In this document: one piece after another, positions 1 to 5,430 of the stretch
How the letters are laid out: each line of letters begins with the position of its first letter
Position numbering within the stretch: the stretch's first letter is position 1
DNA from: Thiotrichales bacterium
GTDB lineage: Bacteria > Pseudomonadota > Gammaproteobacteria > J044
Direction: 5' to 3'
DNA: 5,999 nt
Assembly (NCBI GenBank): GCA_024762895.1
Contig: JANTGN010000160.1
Coordinates: 1 to 5,999, forward strand
Translations under genes and position numbers: made by a program
Notes under the pieces: model-generated
Database searches by the model: none
What the model saw: the letters and a program-made list of their open reading frames with translations, nothing else
Told to the model about the DNA's origin: nothing

Positions 1-210
1 TAACCATCCCAATACCAGTAGTTCGGGTTGAGTCCCCATCGTCATCAGGGTTACGACCTCACGTTTGTCGATAAACAGGGTCAGTGCCCGTTCGGCGGCA
101 ATATGACCATCCCGTGCCTGGCCATATTCATCGATGGCCGTGACCGCGGTTGCAGCATCGAGGCCGGCATTGGTCATCTGTAGGGTAGGTACGGGTTCTG
201 AAGTTGCCAT
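1..210 (-). CDS. fdhD: FdhD, formate dehydrogenase accessory sulfurtransferase (partial, N-terminal 70 residues)
   Basis: Reading leftward from an ATG at 210, the frame stays open to the window edge, so only the first 70 codons are present. The product contains AAERALTLFIDKREVVTL followed by MTMGTQPELLVLGWL, which resembles the conserved N-terminal part of FdhD (the E-R-x-L-T-x-x-x-D-x-R-E-x-V-T-L-M segment). Known for the family: FdhD takes sulfur from the cysteine desulfurase IscS and passes it to the molybdenum cofactor, which is needed for formate dehydrogenase activity. The family's sulfur-carrying cysteines lie further on and are not in the window. The start is supported by AGGAGG six bases upstream. 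The gene lies 2 bp after moaA and is probably co-transcribed and translationally coupled with it. About 35 residues precede the recognisable family segment and show no known motif. The adjacent Fdh genes support the assignment. Confidence 0.85.
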   Translation of the reverse strand, partial: MATSEPVPTLQMTNAGLDAATAVTAIDEYGQARDGHIAAERALTLFIDKREVVTLMTMGTQPELLVLGWL

Positions 211-212
211 AT

Positions 213-1229
213 TCAGCCTCCTGTAGCATTCATATGCCGGAATATGATGGGAGCACCGCTCAGATTGAAGTCATGTCCTTTGGGTTTTATTTCCATCGAT
301 TGGATGATGGCCCGTGTGAGTGCTTCATCATTACCCGGGTTGCCGCGTACAACCCGACGAAGATCGACAGAGTGTTCCTGGCCCAGGCATAGCAAGAGCC
401 GACCTTCAGAGGTTAATCGTACCCGATTACAGTGCTCGCAAAAGTTATGGCTATGTGGCGATATAAAACCAATGCGGGTTTCACTATCGGTCAGGCGGTA
501 ATAGCGGGAAGGCCCGCCGGTTTGTTCCATCGTCGGCATGATCTCCATCTGTCCCTGAAGGTCACTTAAAATCTCGTCGCTGGAGTAATAGGTTTCTTCT
601 CGGTTGTGGTCACCGATTAATCCCAGTGGCATTTCTTCGATGAAACTGATATCCAGGCCCCTGTCTTTTACAAATTGAACCAGGTCCAGGACTTCGTCAT
701 GATTTCTGTGTTTAAGGATGACCGAGTTGATCTTAATTCGCTTGAAACCTGCGTCCAGGGCCGCGTCGATCCCTGTCAGGGTCTTACGAATATCACCAAC
801 ACGAGTGATCCTTTTAAAACGATCGGCATCGAGTGTGTCCAGGCTGATATTGATGCGTGTCACCCCGGCATCCTTAAGTGCTGAAGCATATCGGCTGAGC
901 AGGGTTCCGTTCGTTGTGAGGGTCAGGTCCTTAAGCCCTTCCAGCTCTCCAAGTTCTTCGAACACCTTGAGGATATTGCAACGTGTGAGTGGCTCACCTC
1001 CTGTAATCCGTATTTTTGATACCCCTAGGTTTACGAAACTACGGCCGATACGCACAATTTCTTCCAGGGTCAGAAGCTGTGATCGCGGAACGAACTTCAT
1101 ATCCTCAGCCATGCAATAGACACATCGTAGGTCACAGCGGTCGGTCACCGATATGCGTAGGTAATCGATGCTTCTGCCAAAGCGATCAATCAATAACTGA
1201 TCAGGTACTTCCTGGTCGATGACTGACAT
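213..1229 (-). CDS. moaA: MoaA, GTP 3',8-cyclase (radical SAM, molybdenum cofactor synthesis)
   Basis: This 338-residue protein matches the usual MoaA length. MoaA uses S-adenosylmethionine to convert GTP to 3',8-cyclo-GTP, the first step of molybdopterin synthesis in the cytoplasm. The radical SAM cluster motif CxxxCxxC is at Cys32, Cys36 and Cys39, preceded by DYLRISVTDRC. The SAM-binding GGEP is at 77-80. The second, GTP-binding [4Fe-4S] cluster motif CX2CX13C is at Cys264, Cys267 and Cys281. The protein ends in Gly-Gly, the C-terminal pair known to be needed for MoaA activity, so it looks intact. I chose ATG at 1229 because it leaves a short leader before LIDRFGRSIDYLR, as is usual; a GGGA eight bases upstream is a modest binding site. 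An in-frame TTG at 1295 would add 22 residues. Next to Fdh genes this may be a dedicated or second moaA copy; whether moaBCDE lie elsewhere cannot be seen. Confidence 0.92.
   Translation of the reverse strand: MSVIDQEVPDQLLIDRFGRSIDYLRISVTDRCDLRCVYCMAEDMKFVPRSQLLTLEEIVRIGRSFVNLGVSKIRITGGEPLTRCNILKVFEELGELEGLKDLTLTTNGTLLSRYASALKDAGVTRINISLDTLDADRFKRITRVGDIRKTLTGIDAALDAGFKRIKINSVILKHRNHDEVLDLVQFVKDRGLDISFIEEMPLGLIGDHNREETYYSSDEILSDLQGQMEIMPTMEQTGGPSRYYRLTDSETRIGFISPHSHNFCEHCNRVRLTSEGRLLLCLGQEHSVDLRRVVRGNPGNDEALTRAIIQSMEIKPKGHDFNLSGAPIIFRHMNATGG
217..222 (-). promoter_or_regulatory. Ribosome binding site of fdhD inside the moaA 3' end
   Basis: A perfect AGGAGG on the minus strand lies six bases before the fdhD ATG. 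It is made from the last base of the moaA Thr codon plus most of the two terminal Gly codons. Because moaA translation must run over this site to reach its TGA at 213-215, coupling of fdhD translation to moaA is likely (inference). Confidence 0.8.
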
Positions 1230-1313
1230 ATGATTTATCCCGAATAATGGCCTGTTGACCCAACAACGATCAGAAGCATGCAAATCATATTCCAATGGAG
1301 TCCTGCGTCGTTT

Positions 1314-1327
1314 TTTTTAGTGATCAA
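1314..1327. promoter_or_regulatory. Possible FNR/CRP-family operator (one good half-site)
   Basis: The plus strand reads TTTTTAGTGATCAA, compared with the FNR consensus TTGATNNNNATCAA. One half (ATCAA) is perfect and the other matches three of five bases. It sits 85 bp upstream of the preferred moaA start. Anaerobic control of molybdoenzyme genes by FNR-type regulators is common, which makes it plausible. A chance match to one half-site in A/T-rich DNA is also easy, so the call is weak. Confidence 0.25.
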
Positions 1328-1443
1328 TAAGCCGATGTACAGGTGCGATCTAGATTATTCCGGGAGTTTGAAAGCGGGTAGTTATTAAGGACACTAAAAT
1401 TGTTTTTAAGGAAGCCCTGTTTAAATCGAACTATGCCGACTAT

Positions 1444-1459
1444 TTGACCCAGTTATCAA
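1444..1459. promoter_or_regulatory. Possible operator: inverted repeat next to the candidate -35
   Basis: TTGACCCAGTTATCAA contains TTGA and TCAA half-sites in inverted orientation, separated by eight bases. An FNR site would need six bases between these half-sites, so it does not fit FNR strictly. It lies just upstream of the candidate -35 hexamer at 1467, a typical activator position. The regulator, if any, is unknown. Confidence 0.2.
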
Positions 1460-1466
1460 TCAGGGT

Positions 1467-1495
1467 GAGACAATTTGGCGCACCGGTCGTATAAA
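1467..1495 (+). promoter_or_regulatory. Candidate sigma-70 promoter for the DUF3305-DUF3306-ferredoxin genes
   Basis: GAGACA (four of six matches to TTGACA) and TATAAA (five of six matches to TATAAT) are separated by exactly 17 bp. Transcription would start near 1502, giving a leader of roughly 120 bases before the DUF3305 start. It is the best pair I found by eye in this gap. No experimental support is available, and the weak -35 would fit an activator-dependent promoter. Confidence 0.4.
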
Positions 1496-1544
1496 ACCTA
1501 ACAGACTTTTTCGTTTTAGTTCCTTCTTTTACCTTTACGAATCA

Positions 1545-1556
1545 CTGGTCGATCAG
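1545..1556. repeat. Near-perfect 12-bp palindrome in the 5' leader
   Basis: CTGGTCGATCAG is symmetric except for one pair of positions and lies in the proposed leader, about 70 bp before the DUF3305 start. It could be an operator half-pair or chance; no known regulator is assigned. Confidence 0.2.
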
Positions 1557-1611
1557 CTCTCAGTCAACTGGTATGTAAATTGCAATTACTGCGCTAATGC
1601 CATGCCGGACC

Positions 1612-1616
1612 AGGAG
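1612..1616 (+). promoter_or_regulatory. Ribosome binding site that sets the DUF3305 start
   Basis: AGGAG lies seven bases before the ATG at 1624. It falls inside the longer frame that opens at the in-frame ATG at 1597, which has no comparable site ahead of it. This decides for the ATG at 1624 and removes nine spurious N-terminal residues. Confidence 0.75.
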
Positions 1617-1623
1617 CAGAGAC

Positions 1624-2154
1624 ATGTTGGAATCAATAGCGCCATCAGACCAGAAAGAAGTCATCCCGGAACATTTTCCCCTGTCAGTTATCATGCGGAG
1701 CAGGCCGGCGCTGGATAATACCTGGGTCGATACTGTCTGGGACGCCGTAGGTGTGACGGTTGGCGAGCATACTCGAATGAACGGTGATGAACCACTGTTG
1801 GTACATGAAGAAGAAGGTACTCGTGAATACCTCTATTCCGGACTGGGTGTGAATCTGTATCTCGACCAGTGTGAGAGTTATTACCACAACCTGATGTCGC
1901 CAAAACCCGGTTGTTATATCGTGGCGCGTACCGAAGAAGATGATGAGACACCGAGACCATTTCTGGTCAGTATGAGCTTTGATGAGGCCCATGCCTATCT
2001 CGAAGGTGATGCAGAGGTCTTTACCGTTGCTATACCCCCCGAACTCTATCGTTGGACCGAGGCCTATGTCATAGCCAACTATGTGGCGGTTAAACGAAAG
2101 AAAAGGAAATTACAGGACTGGAAGCAGCAGGATAAAGGTCATAGCCAGTCATGA
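1624..2154 (+). CDS. DUF3305 family protein (formate dehydrogenase cluster accessory, function unknown)
   Basis: This 176-residue protein has no signal peptide and no membrane segment, so it is probably cytoplasmic. I recognise the DUF3305 pattern: a start FPLSVIMRSRPALDNTWVDTVWDAVGV at about residues 18-44 (hydrophobic V/I-x-M-x-R-x-P-L-x-N-x-W, then W-x-x-V-G-V), a central LYLDQCESYYHNL at 78-90 followed by PGCYIVAR, and a C-terminal IPPELYRWTEAYVIANYV at 137-154. The last 20 residues are strongly basic (KRKKRK). The family has no established biochemical role. It is typically found beside DUF3306, a 4Fe-4S protein, a TorD-family chaperone and Fdh, which suggests a maturation or assembly job (inference). 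It overlaps the next gene by ATGA, so the two are likely translated together. Confidence 0.8.
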   Translation: MLESIAPSDQKEVIPEHFPLSVIMRSRPALDNTWVDTVWDAVGVTVGEHTRMNGDEPLLVHEEEGTREYLYSGLGVNLYLDQCESYYHNLMSPKPGCYIVARTEEDDETPRPFLVSMSFDEAHAYLEGDAEVFTVAIPPELYRWTEAYVIANYVAVKRKKRKLQDWKQQDKGHSQS

Positions 2155-2720
2155 TGCGTAGTGATATGGACGAAGAATCACCAAAGGCGGATGAGGCATT
2201 TGGCTCGCGCTGGTCGCGGCGGAAGCTGGAAGCTCAGAAAAAACAACCGGATCTTTCCATTGAACCGCAGGCCGATACCTCAGGTGATCTACCGGTGCTC
2301 ACCGATGCCGATATGCCCCCAATCGAGAGTTTGACTGAGGATTCTGATTACAGTGGATTTTTATCACCAGAAGTGAGTGATGAACTTAGAAAACAGGCAT
2401 TACGAAAACTCTTTCTAGCCCCGGGATTCAATGTTTGTGATGGTCTGGATGATTACGATGAGGATTTTACCAGCTTCGCGAAACTGGGGGACATCATCAC
2501 GGCGGATATGCGTCATCAGATGGAAGTGGAAGCGCGTAAGCAACTGGCATTGACTGAGGACGAGCCCTCCGGGGAAGAGGTCATCAATCATCAACAGGAT
2601 CCTCAACAGGAACAGGATGAATACGCAACAGTAGCCGATCAGAATCATGAAGAACATCTGTTAAGCGCTTCCAGGTCTTCAGATGAACTTGAAGATGAAC
2701 CGGTAGAAGATGAGCTGTAG
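2151..2720 (+). CDS. DUF3306 family protein (formate dehydrogenase cluster accessory, function unknown)
   Basis: This 189-residue, highly acidic protein has no signal peptide or membrane segment. The DUF3306 signature is clear: FGSRWSRRKLEAQ near the N-terminus (about 17-29), MPPIESLTEDSDYSGFLSP (about 55-73), and ELRKQALRKLFLAPGFNVCDGLDDYDEDF (about 78-106). The last 55 or so residues are low-complexity, rich in Glu, Asp and Gln, and probably disordered. The start ATG overlaps the DUF3305 stop (ATGA at 2151-2154). A second ATG follows directly at 2154, and a third at 2166 also leaves the conserved part intact, so the exact start is uncertain by up to five residues. Function is not established. 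The short basic W-S-R-R-K motif and acidic tail would suit a protein-binding role, for example docking to the basic tail of DUF3305, but that is speculation. Confidence 0.82.
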   Translation: MMRSDMDEESPKADEAFGSRWSRRKLEAQKKQPDLSIEPQADTSGDLPVLTDADMPPIESLTEDSDYSGFLSPEVSDELRKQALRKLFLAPGFNVCDGLDDYDEDFTSFAKLGDIITADMRHQMEVEARKQLALTEDEPSGEEVINHQQDPQQEQDEYATVADQNHEEHLLSASRSSDELEDEPVEDEL

Positions 2721-2735
2721 CTCCATGAGGTCTTT

Positions 2736-4361
2736 ATGTCGATAACCCACTCTACGAATTATCAGGCGCGTGAACATGCCTTACAGCAGGCTGCCACGAT
2801 CACAATGAATCCCACCTCATTGATTGAATATCAGTCGCGGGGTCGAATTGCAGTCATCGGTGGGGTAGAGGCCCTGGAGTTTGCCCCGAGGCTGATTGAC
2901 CCATTACATCCCCAGCTTGTTTTACTGGAAGGCCAGGAGGAGCCGGGGGTTCCCATGGTTGCAGTGGCCGGCCGGCCCATACAAATTGAGGGCTATATGG
3001 GGGCCTTTAAGATCAGTCTGGGGGAAGAGGGTAGGCCTAATTATGAAAGCCTTGCGGTGGATCTTGTGCTGGATCTTTGTGCTGAGCCCCTCTTGGATAT
3101 GCCGATCAAGCCTCCCGGGTATTTTCACAGTGCTACCGATGAAGACAAGCTAGCTGAAATAAAAGAAACATTATTCGAACTGATCGGTGTTTTCGAGAAG
3201 CCAAAATTCTTTGATTATGATGCAACGCTCTGCGCCCATGGTCGCAATGGGGTAGAAGGATGCAGTCGATGCCTGGACGCCTGCCCCGCACAGGCCATTA
3301 CTGACCTGGTTGAATCCATTCAGGTCAACCCCAATCTCTGCCAGGGTGGTGGTGTTTGCGCCAGTGTATGCCCAACGGGTGCTATTCGGTATAGCTATCC
3401 TGAGCCGGTGCATATTCTTGAGCGACTCTCGCTCCTGATCAGTTCGTATCGTGAACAGGGCGGCCAGAATCCGGTGATTAGTTTTATTCCAGAATCCGCT
3501 GCCCTGTCTAAAGAAGCACTACCCGATAATTATCTCCCTGTTTATGTGGAAGAGCTGGCGAGTATTGGACTTGAGGTCTGGCTGTCTAGCCTGAGCTTTG
3601 GCGCCTCATCGATCCTGTTGATGGATGACGGGACTATACCGGAGATGGTTATAAACCCCCTGCAGGACCAGCTGGAAACGGCATGGGCTATTCTTTCTGG
3701 CCTGGGTTACCCCGAAACTACTTTGCAACTGATTAAAGTGGATGAGTCGGACAGTCTCCAGGCCTCGGCTATGCCACCTGTACAGCCTGCAGGATTTAAA
3801 GTATCCAACGATAAGCGCCAGGTGGCGTACTTTGCCATAGACCATCTCTTTCACCAGGCAGAGCAGGCACCACCAGAGATACTCGCCATGCCGGCTGCCT
3901 CACCATTCGGTCGCGTTAAGGTGAATCAAGAGGCCTGTACCCTATGCCTGGCCTGTACTTCTATCTGTCCTGCCAATGCCATCCAGGCGGGTGGCGAGTC
4001 GCCCAGACTGATCTTTCAGGAATTGAACTGTGTCCAGTGTGGTATCTGTGCCAGGGGTTGCCCTGAACAGGCCATCACACTTGAACCTCGGCTGATTACT
4101 GATCCTGAAAGACGTCTGGCCTCCCTGACCCTGAATGAAGAGCAGCCTTTCCATTGTATTTCCTGTGGTAAACCCTTTGCGACCTTGAGTGTGATTAACA
4201 CCATGGTTGAAAAACTACAGGGTCACTGGATGTACCAGTCGGCTCGTTCCAGGCAAAGACTGAAGATGTGTGAGGACTGTCGCGTGGTGGATGCTATGCA
4301 GGATCCGGAGGCCATGGACCCGACTATGAATGTTGGACAGATTGGTCCAAATGCCCATTAA
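2736..4361 (+). CDS. Cytoplasmic polyferredoxin of the fdh cluster (four Fe-S cluster motifs)
   Basis: This is a 541-residue iron-sulfur protein without signal peptide or membrane segments. Cysteine motifs in order are: Cys166-X9-Cys176-X2-Cys179-X3-Cys183-Pro, with the first Cys displaced in CAHGRNGVEGC; Cys202, Cys208 and Cys212-Pro, where the expected second Cys is a Gly; CTLCLACTSICP at 401-412; and CVQCGICARGCP at 432-443. A CX2CX34CX2C set (474, 477, 512, 515) at the C-terminus looks like a metal-binding knuckle. Residues 36-70 (GRIAVIGGVEAL onward) and 245-335 are cluster-free alpha/beta-like domains. It sits 15 bp after DUF3306 with GAGG five bases before the ATG. It is the kind of 4Fe-4S protein usually found with DUF3305 and DUF3306, distinct from the exported four-cluster FdhB subunit, which would lie downstream of fdhA. 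An electron-transfer or Fe-S donor role in Fdh maturation is inferred, not shown. Confidence 0.82.
   Translation: MSITHSTNYQAREHALQQAATITMNPTSLIEYQSRGRIAVIGGVEALEFAPRLIDPLHPQLVLLEGQEEPGVPMVAVAGRPIQIEGYMGAFKISLGEEGRPNYESLAVDLVLDLCAEPLLDMPIKPPGYFHSATDEDKLAEIKETLFELIGVFEKPKFFDYDATLCAHGRNGVEGCSRCLDACPAQAITDLVESIQVNPNLCQGGGVCASVCPTGAIRYSYPEPVHILERLSLLISSYREQGGQNPVISFIPESAALSKEALPDNYLPVYVEELASIGLEVWLSSLSFGASSILLMDDGTIPEMVINPLQDQLETAWAILSGLGYPETTLQLIKVDESDSLQASAMPPVQPAGFKVSNDKRQVAYFAIDHLFHQAEQAPPEILAMPAASPFGRVKVNQEACTLCLACTSICPANAIQAGGESPRLIFQELNCVQCGICARGCPEQAITLEPRLITDPERRLASLTLNEEQPFHCISCGKPFATLSVINTMVEKLQGHWMYQSARSRQRLKMCEDCRVVDAMQDPEAMDPTMNVGQIGPNAH
4333..4350 (+). repeat. Inverted repeat at the 3' end of the polyferredoxin gene
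   Basis: TTGGAC and GTCCAA form a perfect 6-bp stem around a six-base loop within the last codons of the gene. No T-run follows directly, so it is not a standard intrinsic terminator. It could protect the mRNA 3' end or be chance. Confidence 0.3.
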
Positions 4362-4481
4362 GTCTCATATTGACTTCGAAACAGGGGAGTTATTTCGGAT
4401 CATTATTCCCTTTTAGTCATTATTTTCCTTCTCGTAATGGCGCAGAGATTGCAAACCTGATGTAACTAAGGAAAACAGAAC
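4362..4481. other. 120-bp gap between the polyferredoxin and torD-like genes
   Basis: This is the only sizeable gap on the plus strand after 1624. It is A/T-rich, contains a hairpin with a T-run (4385-4414) and an imperfect direct repeat of TCATTATT (4400 and 4417), and ends in AAGGA nine bases before the torD-like ATG. I saw no convincing sigma-70 pair. The gap may mark a boundary between an accessory-gene transcript and the torD-fdhX-fdhA transcript, or partial read-through. Confidence 0.5.
4385..4414 (+). terminator. Possible weak terminator or attenuator hairpin
   Basis: GGGAGTTAT (4385-4393) pairs with ATTATTCCC (4402-4410) through seven Watson-Crick pairs, one G-T pair and one mismatch, around an eight-base loop. 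TTTT follows immediately at 4411-4414. The lower GGGA/TCCC part is sound and the upper stem is weak. The T-run is short, so partial termination is the most that can be claimed. Confidence 0.35.
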
Positions 4482-5150
4482 ATGAGCGCACCAGTGCAGA
4501 CGAATTTAGCCACACAGGAAAAAGACACGGGTTTCGATGGCAGTCCTGTTCAGCAGGATGCCCTGGATCCAGGCCTAGATCAGGAGCAGGAGGTCAGGGC
4601 AGCAGCCTACTCCTTGCTGGCTGCCTTACTACGCTCCGTACCGGACCAGGCCATCATCGATCAGCTAAGAAACCTGTCCGATTTTCCCGAACAGGGTGAT
4701 GATCTGTCCATCTCTATGCATATGCTGGGGCTCGCCGCCAGGAGCTGCAATCAGGTCTCGATTGATGATGAATTCCATAACCTTTTTATCGGACTGGGAC
4801 GCGGTGAACTGGTTCCCTATGGTTCCTGGTATCTCACCGGTTTCCTGATGGAAAAGCCGCTGGGTCTATTACGTAGGGATTTGGCCACGCTGGGGTTTGA
4901 ACGTAGCTCCGAGACGCATGAGCCTGAGGACCATGTGGCGGCACTTTGCGAAGTGATGTCCTTACTGATTGGTGAGGGACGGGAACATGAAGAGCAGCGT
5001 CGTTTTTTTGAGACGCATATGGGGTCGTGGATGGGACAGTTTTTTAATGACCTGAGCCAGGCCAAATCAGCGGTGTTTTATCGCGCGGCTGGGCGTTTTG
5101 GCCAGGCATTAATCGTATTTGAACAACAGTATCTGTCTATGAAGGTGTAG
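4482..5150 (+). CDS. TorD/DmsD-family molybdoenzyme chaperone
   Basis: This 222-residue cytoplasmic, mostly helical protein belongs to the TorD family of redox enzyme maturation proteins, which bind the Tat signal and core of an apo-molybdoenzyme until its cofactor is loaded. The family hallmarks are plain: FHNLFIGLGRGELVPYGSWY at 98-117 (the F-x-x-L-F-x-G-x-G-x-x-x-L-x-P-Y-x-S-x-Y stretch), LGLLRRDLATLGFE at 127-140, EPEDHVAALCEVM at 147-159, and a C-terminal helix with FFNDL at 187-191. The first 35 residues are polar, Gln- and Asp-rich, and outside the family domain, an N-terminal extension of unknown use. AAGGA lies nine bases before the ATG. Standing directly before two Tat-signal genes (fdhX-like and fdhA), its client is probably FdhA, and possibly FdhX too. 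I give no gene symbol because naming in this subfamily is inconsistent. Confidence 0.9.
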   Translation: MSAPVQTNLATQEKDTGFDGSPVQQDALDPGLDQEQEVRAAAYSLLAALLRSVPDQAIIDQLRNLSDFPEQGDDLSISMHMLGLAARSCNQVSIDDEFHNLFIGLGRGELVPYGSWYLTGFLMEKPLGLLRRDLATLGFERSSETHEPEDHVAALCEVMSLLIGEGREHEEQRRFFETHMGSWMGQFFNDLSQAKSAVFYRAAGRFGQALIVFEQQYLSMKV

Positions 5151-5177
5151 ATGGAAGCTGTGGATCTGATAGCAGAT

Positions 5178-5182
5178 GGAGG
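5178..5182 (+). promoter_or_regulatory. Ribosome binding site that sets the fdhX-like start
   Basis: GGAGG lies eight bases before the ATG at 5191. It lies within the first codons that would be read from the upstream in-frame ATG at 5176, so the shorter start is the better choice. Confidence 0.75.
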
Positions 5183-5190
5183 ATGTATTC

Positions 5191-5400
5191 ATGAAAAAGA
5201 GCCTTGGTATGACTGACGCGAGTCGTCGAAAATTTATTCGGGGTACGGCAGCCGTTGGTGTGAGTTCGTTAGTTGTATCAGCCGGACCCGTCTCCGCTAT
5301 AACCGATTCCAGTCAGGCAGAAACAGGAAAGAAGCCCAAGGCCAAAGGCTATCGCCTGACCAAACATATTCTTGACTACTACAAGACCCTGGTGAGCTGA
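5191..5400 (+). CDS. fdhX: FdhX-type small Tat-exported protein (formate dehydrogenase region TAT target)
   Basis: This 69-residue protein starts MKKSLGMTDASRRKFIRG, where SRRKFI fits the twin-arginine pattern S-R-R-x-F-[LI]. A hydrophobic stretch (TAAVGVSSLVVSAGPVSA, about 19-36) follows, ending in a plausible signal peptidase site after VSA. The mature part would be only about 33 residues: a Lys/Ala linker and the conserved ending KGYRLTKHILDYYKTL. This matches the small protein family regularly found just before Fdh catalytic subunits. Its role is not firmly established; an assembly partner or small subunit of the exported enzyme is a fair guess. It contains no cysteines, so it carries no Fe-S cluster of its own. 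It lies 40 bp after the torD-like gene and 30 bp before fdhA, consistent with one transcript. The 15-bp-earlier ATG at 5176 is less likely. Confidence 0.85.
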   Translation: MKKSLGMTDASRRKFIRGTAAVGVSSLVVSAGPVSAITDSSQAETGKKPKAKGYRLTKHILDYYKTLVS

Positions 5401-5430
5401 TTGCTCAATCCATGATGAGAGGTTGAAGTT

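Larger units (their letters stand above)
1230..1623. other. Divergent intergenic control region, 394 bp, between moaA-fdhD and the fdh accessory genes
   Basis: No convincing gene lies here. The region is richer in A and T than the flanking genes and includes a run of eight T at 1311-1318. It must hold promoters for both directions. On the plus strand I can point to one sigma-70-like pair (1467-1495). On the minus strand I found no convincing -35/-10 pair for moaA. Several small symmetric motifs (1314-1327, 1444-1459, 1545-1556) are listed separately as possible operators. The first 66 bp (1230-1295) could be coding if the TTG start of moaA is used. From the proposed plus-strand promoter the 5' leader would be roughly 120 bases, long enough for leader regulation, but no recognisable riboswitch or attenuator was seen. 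Confidence 0.7.

Noticed and set aside
718..1119. A 133-codon open frame on the plus strand opposite moaA
   Set aside because: It lies wholly inside moaA on the other strand, has no recognisable domain, and its composition (Arg- and Ser-rich) is that of an antisense shadow.
1311..1318. The run of eight T as an intrinsic terminator on the plus strand
   Set aside because: No stable G/C-rich hairpin precedes it and no plus-strand gene ends here.
1230..1320. A molybdenum cofactor riboswitch in the moaA leader
   Set aside because: I could not find the paired elements of the Moco RNA motif by eye in this short A/T-rich stretch; a covariance-model search would be the proper test.
1474..1491. TTTGGCGCACCGGTCGTA as a sigma-54 promoter
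   Set aside because: It resembles TGGCAC at the -24 end, but ten bases after GG there is GT rather than the required GC, so the -12 element is missing.
1597..1623. Nine extra N-terminal residues for DUF3305 from the ATG at 1597
   Set aside because: No ribosome binding site precedes 1597, while a good AGGAG lies within this stretch at the right distance from ATG 1624.
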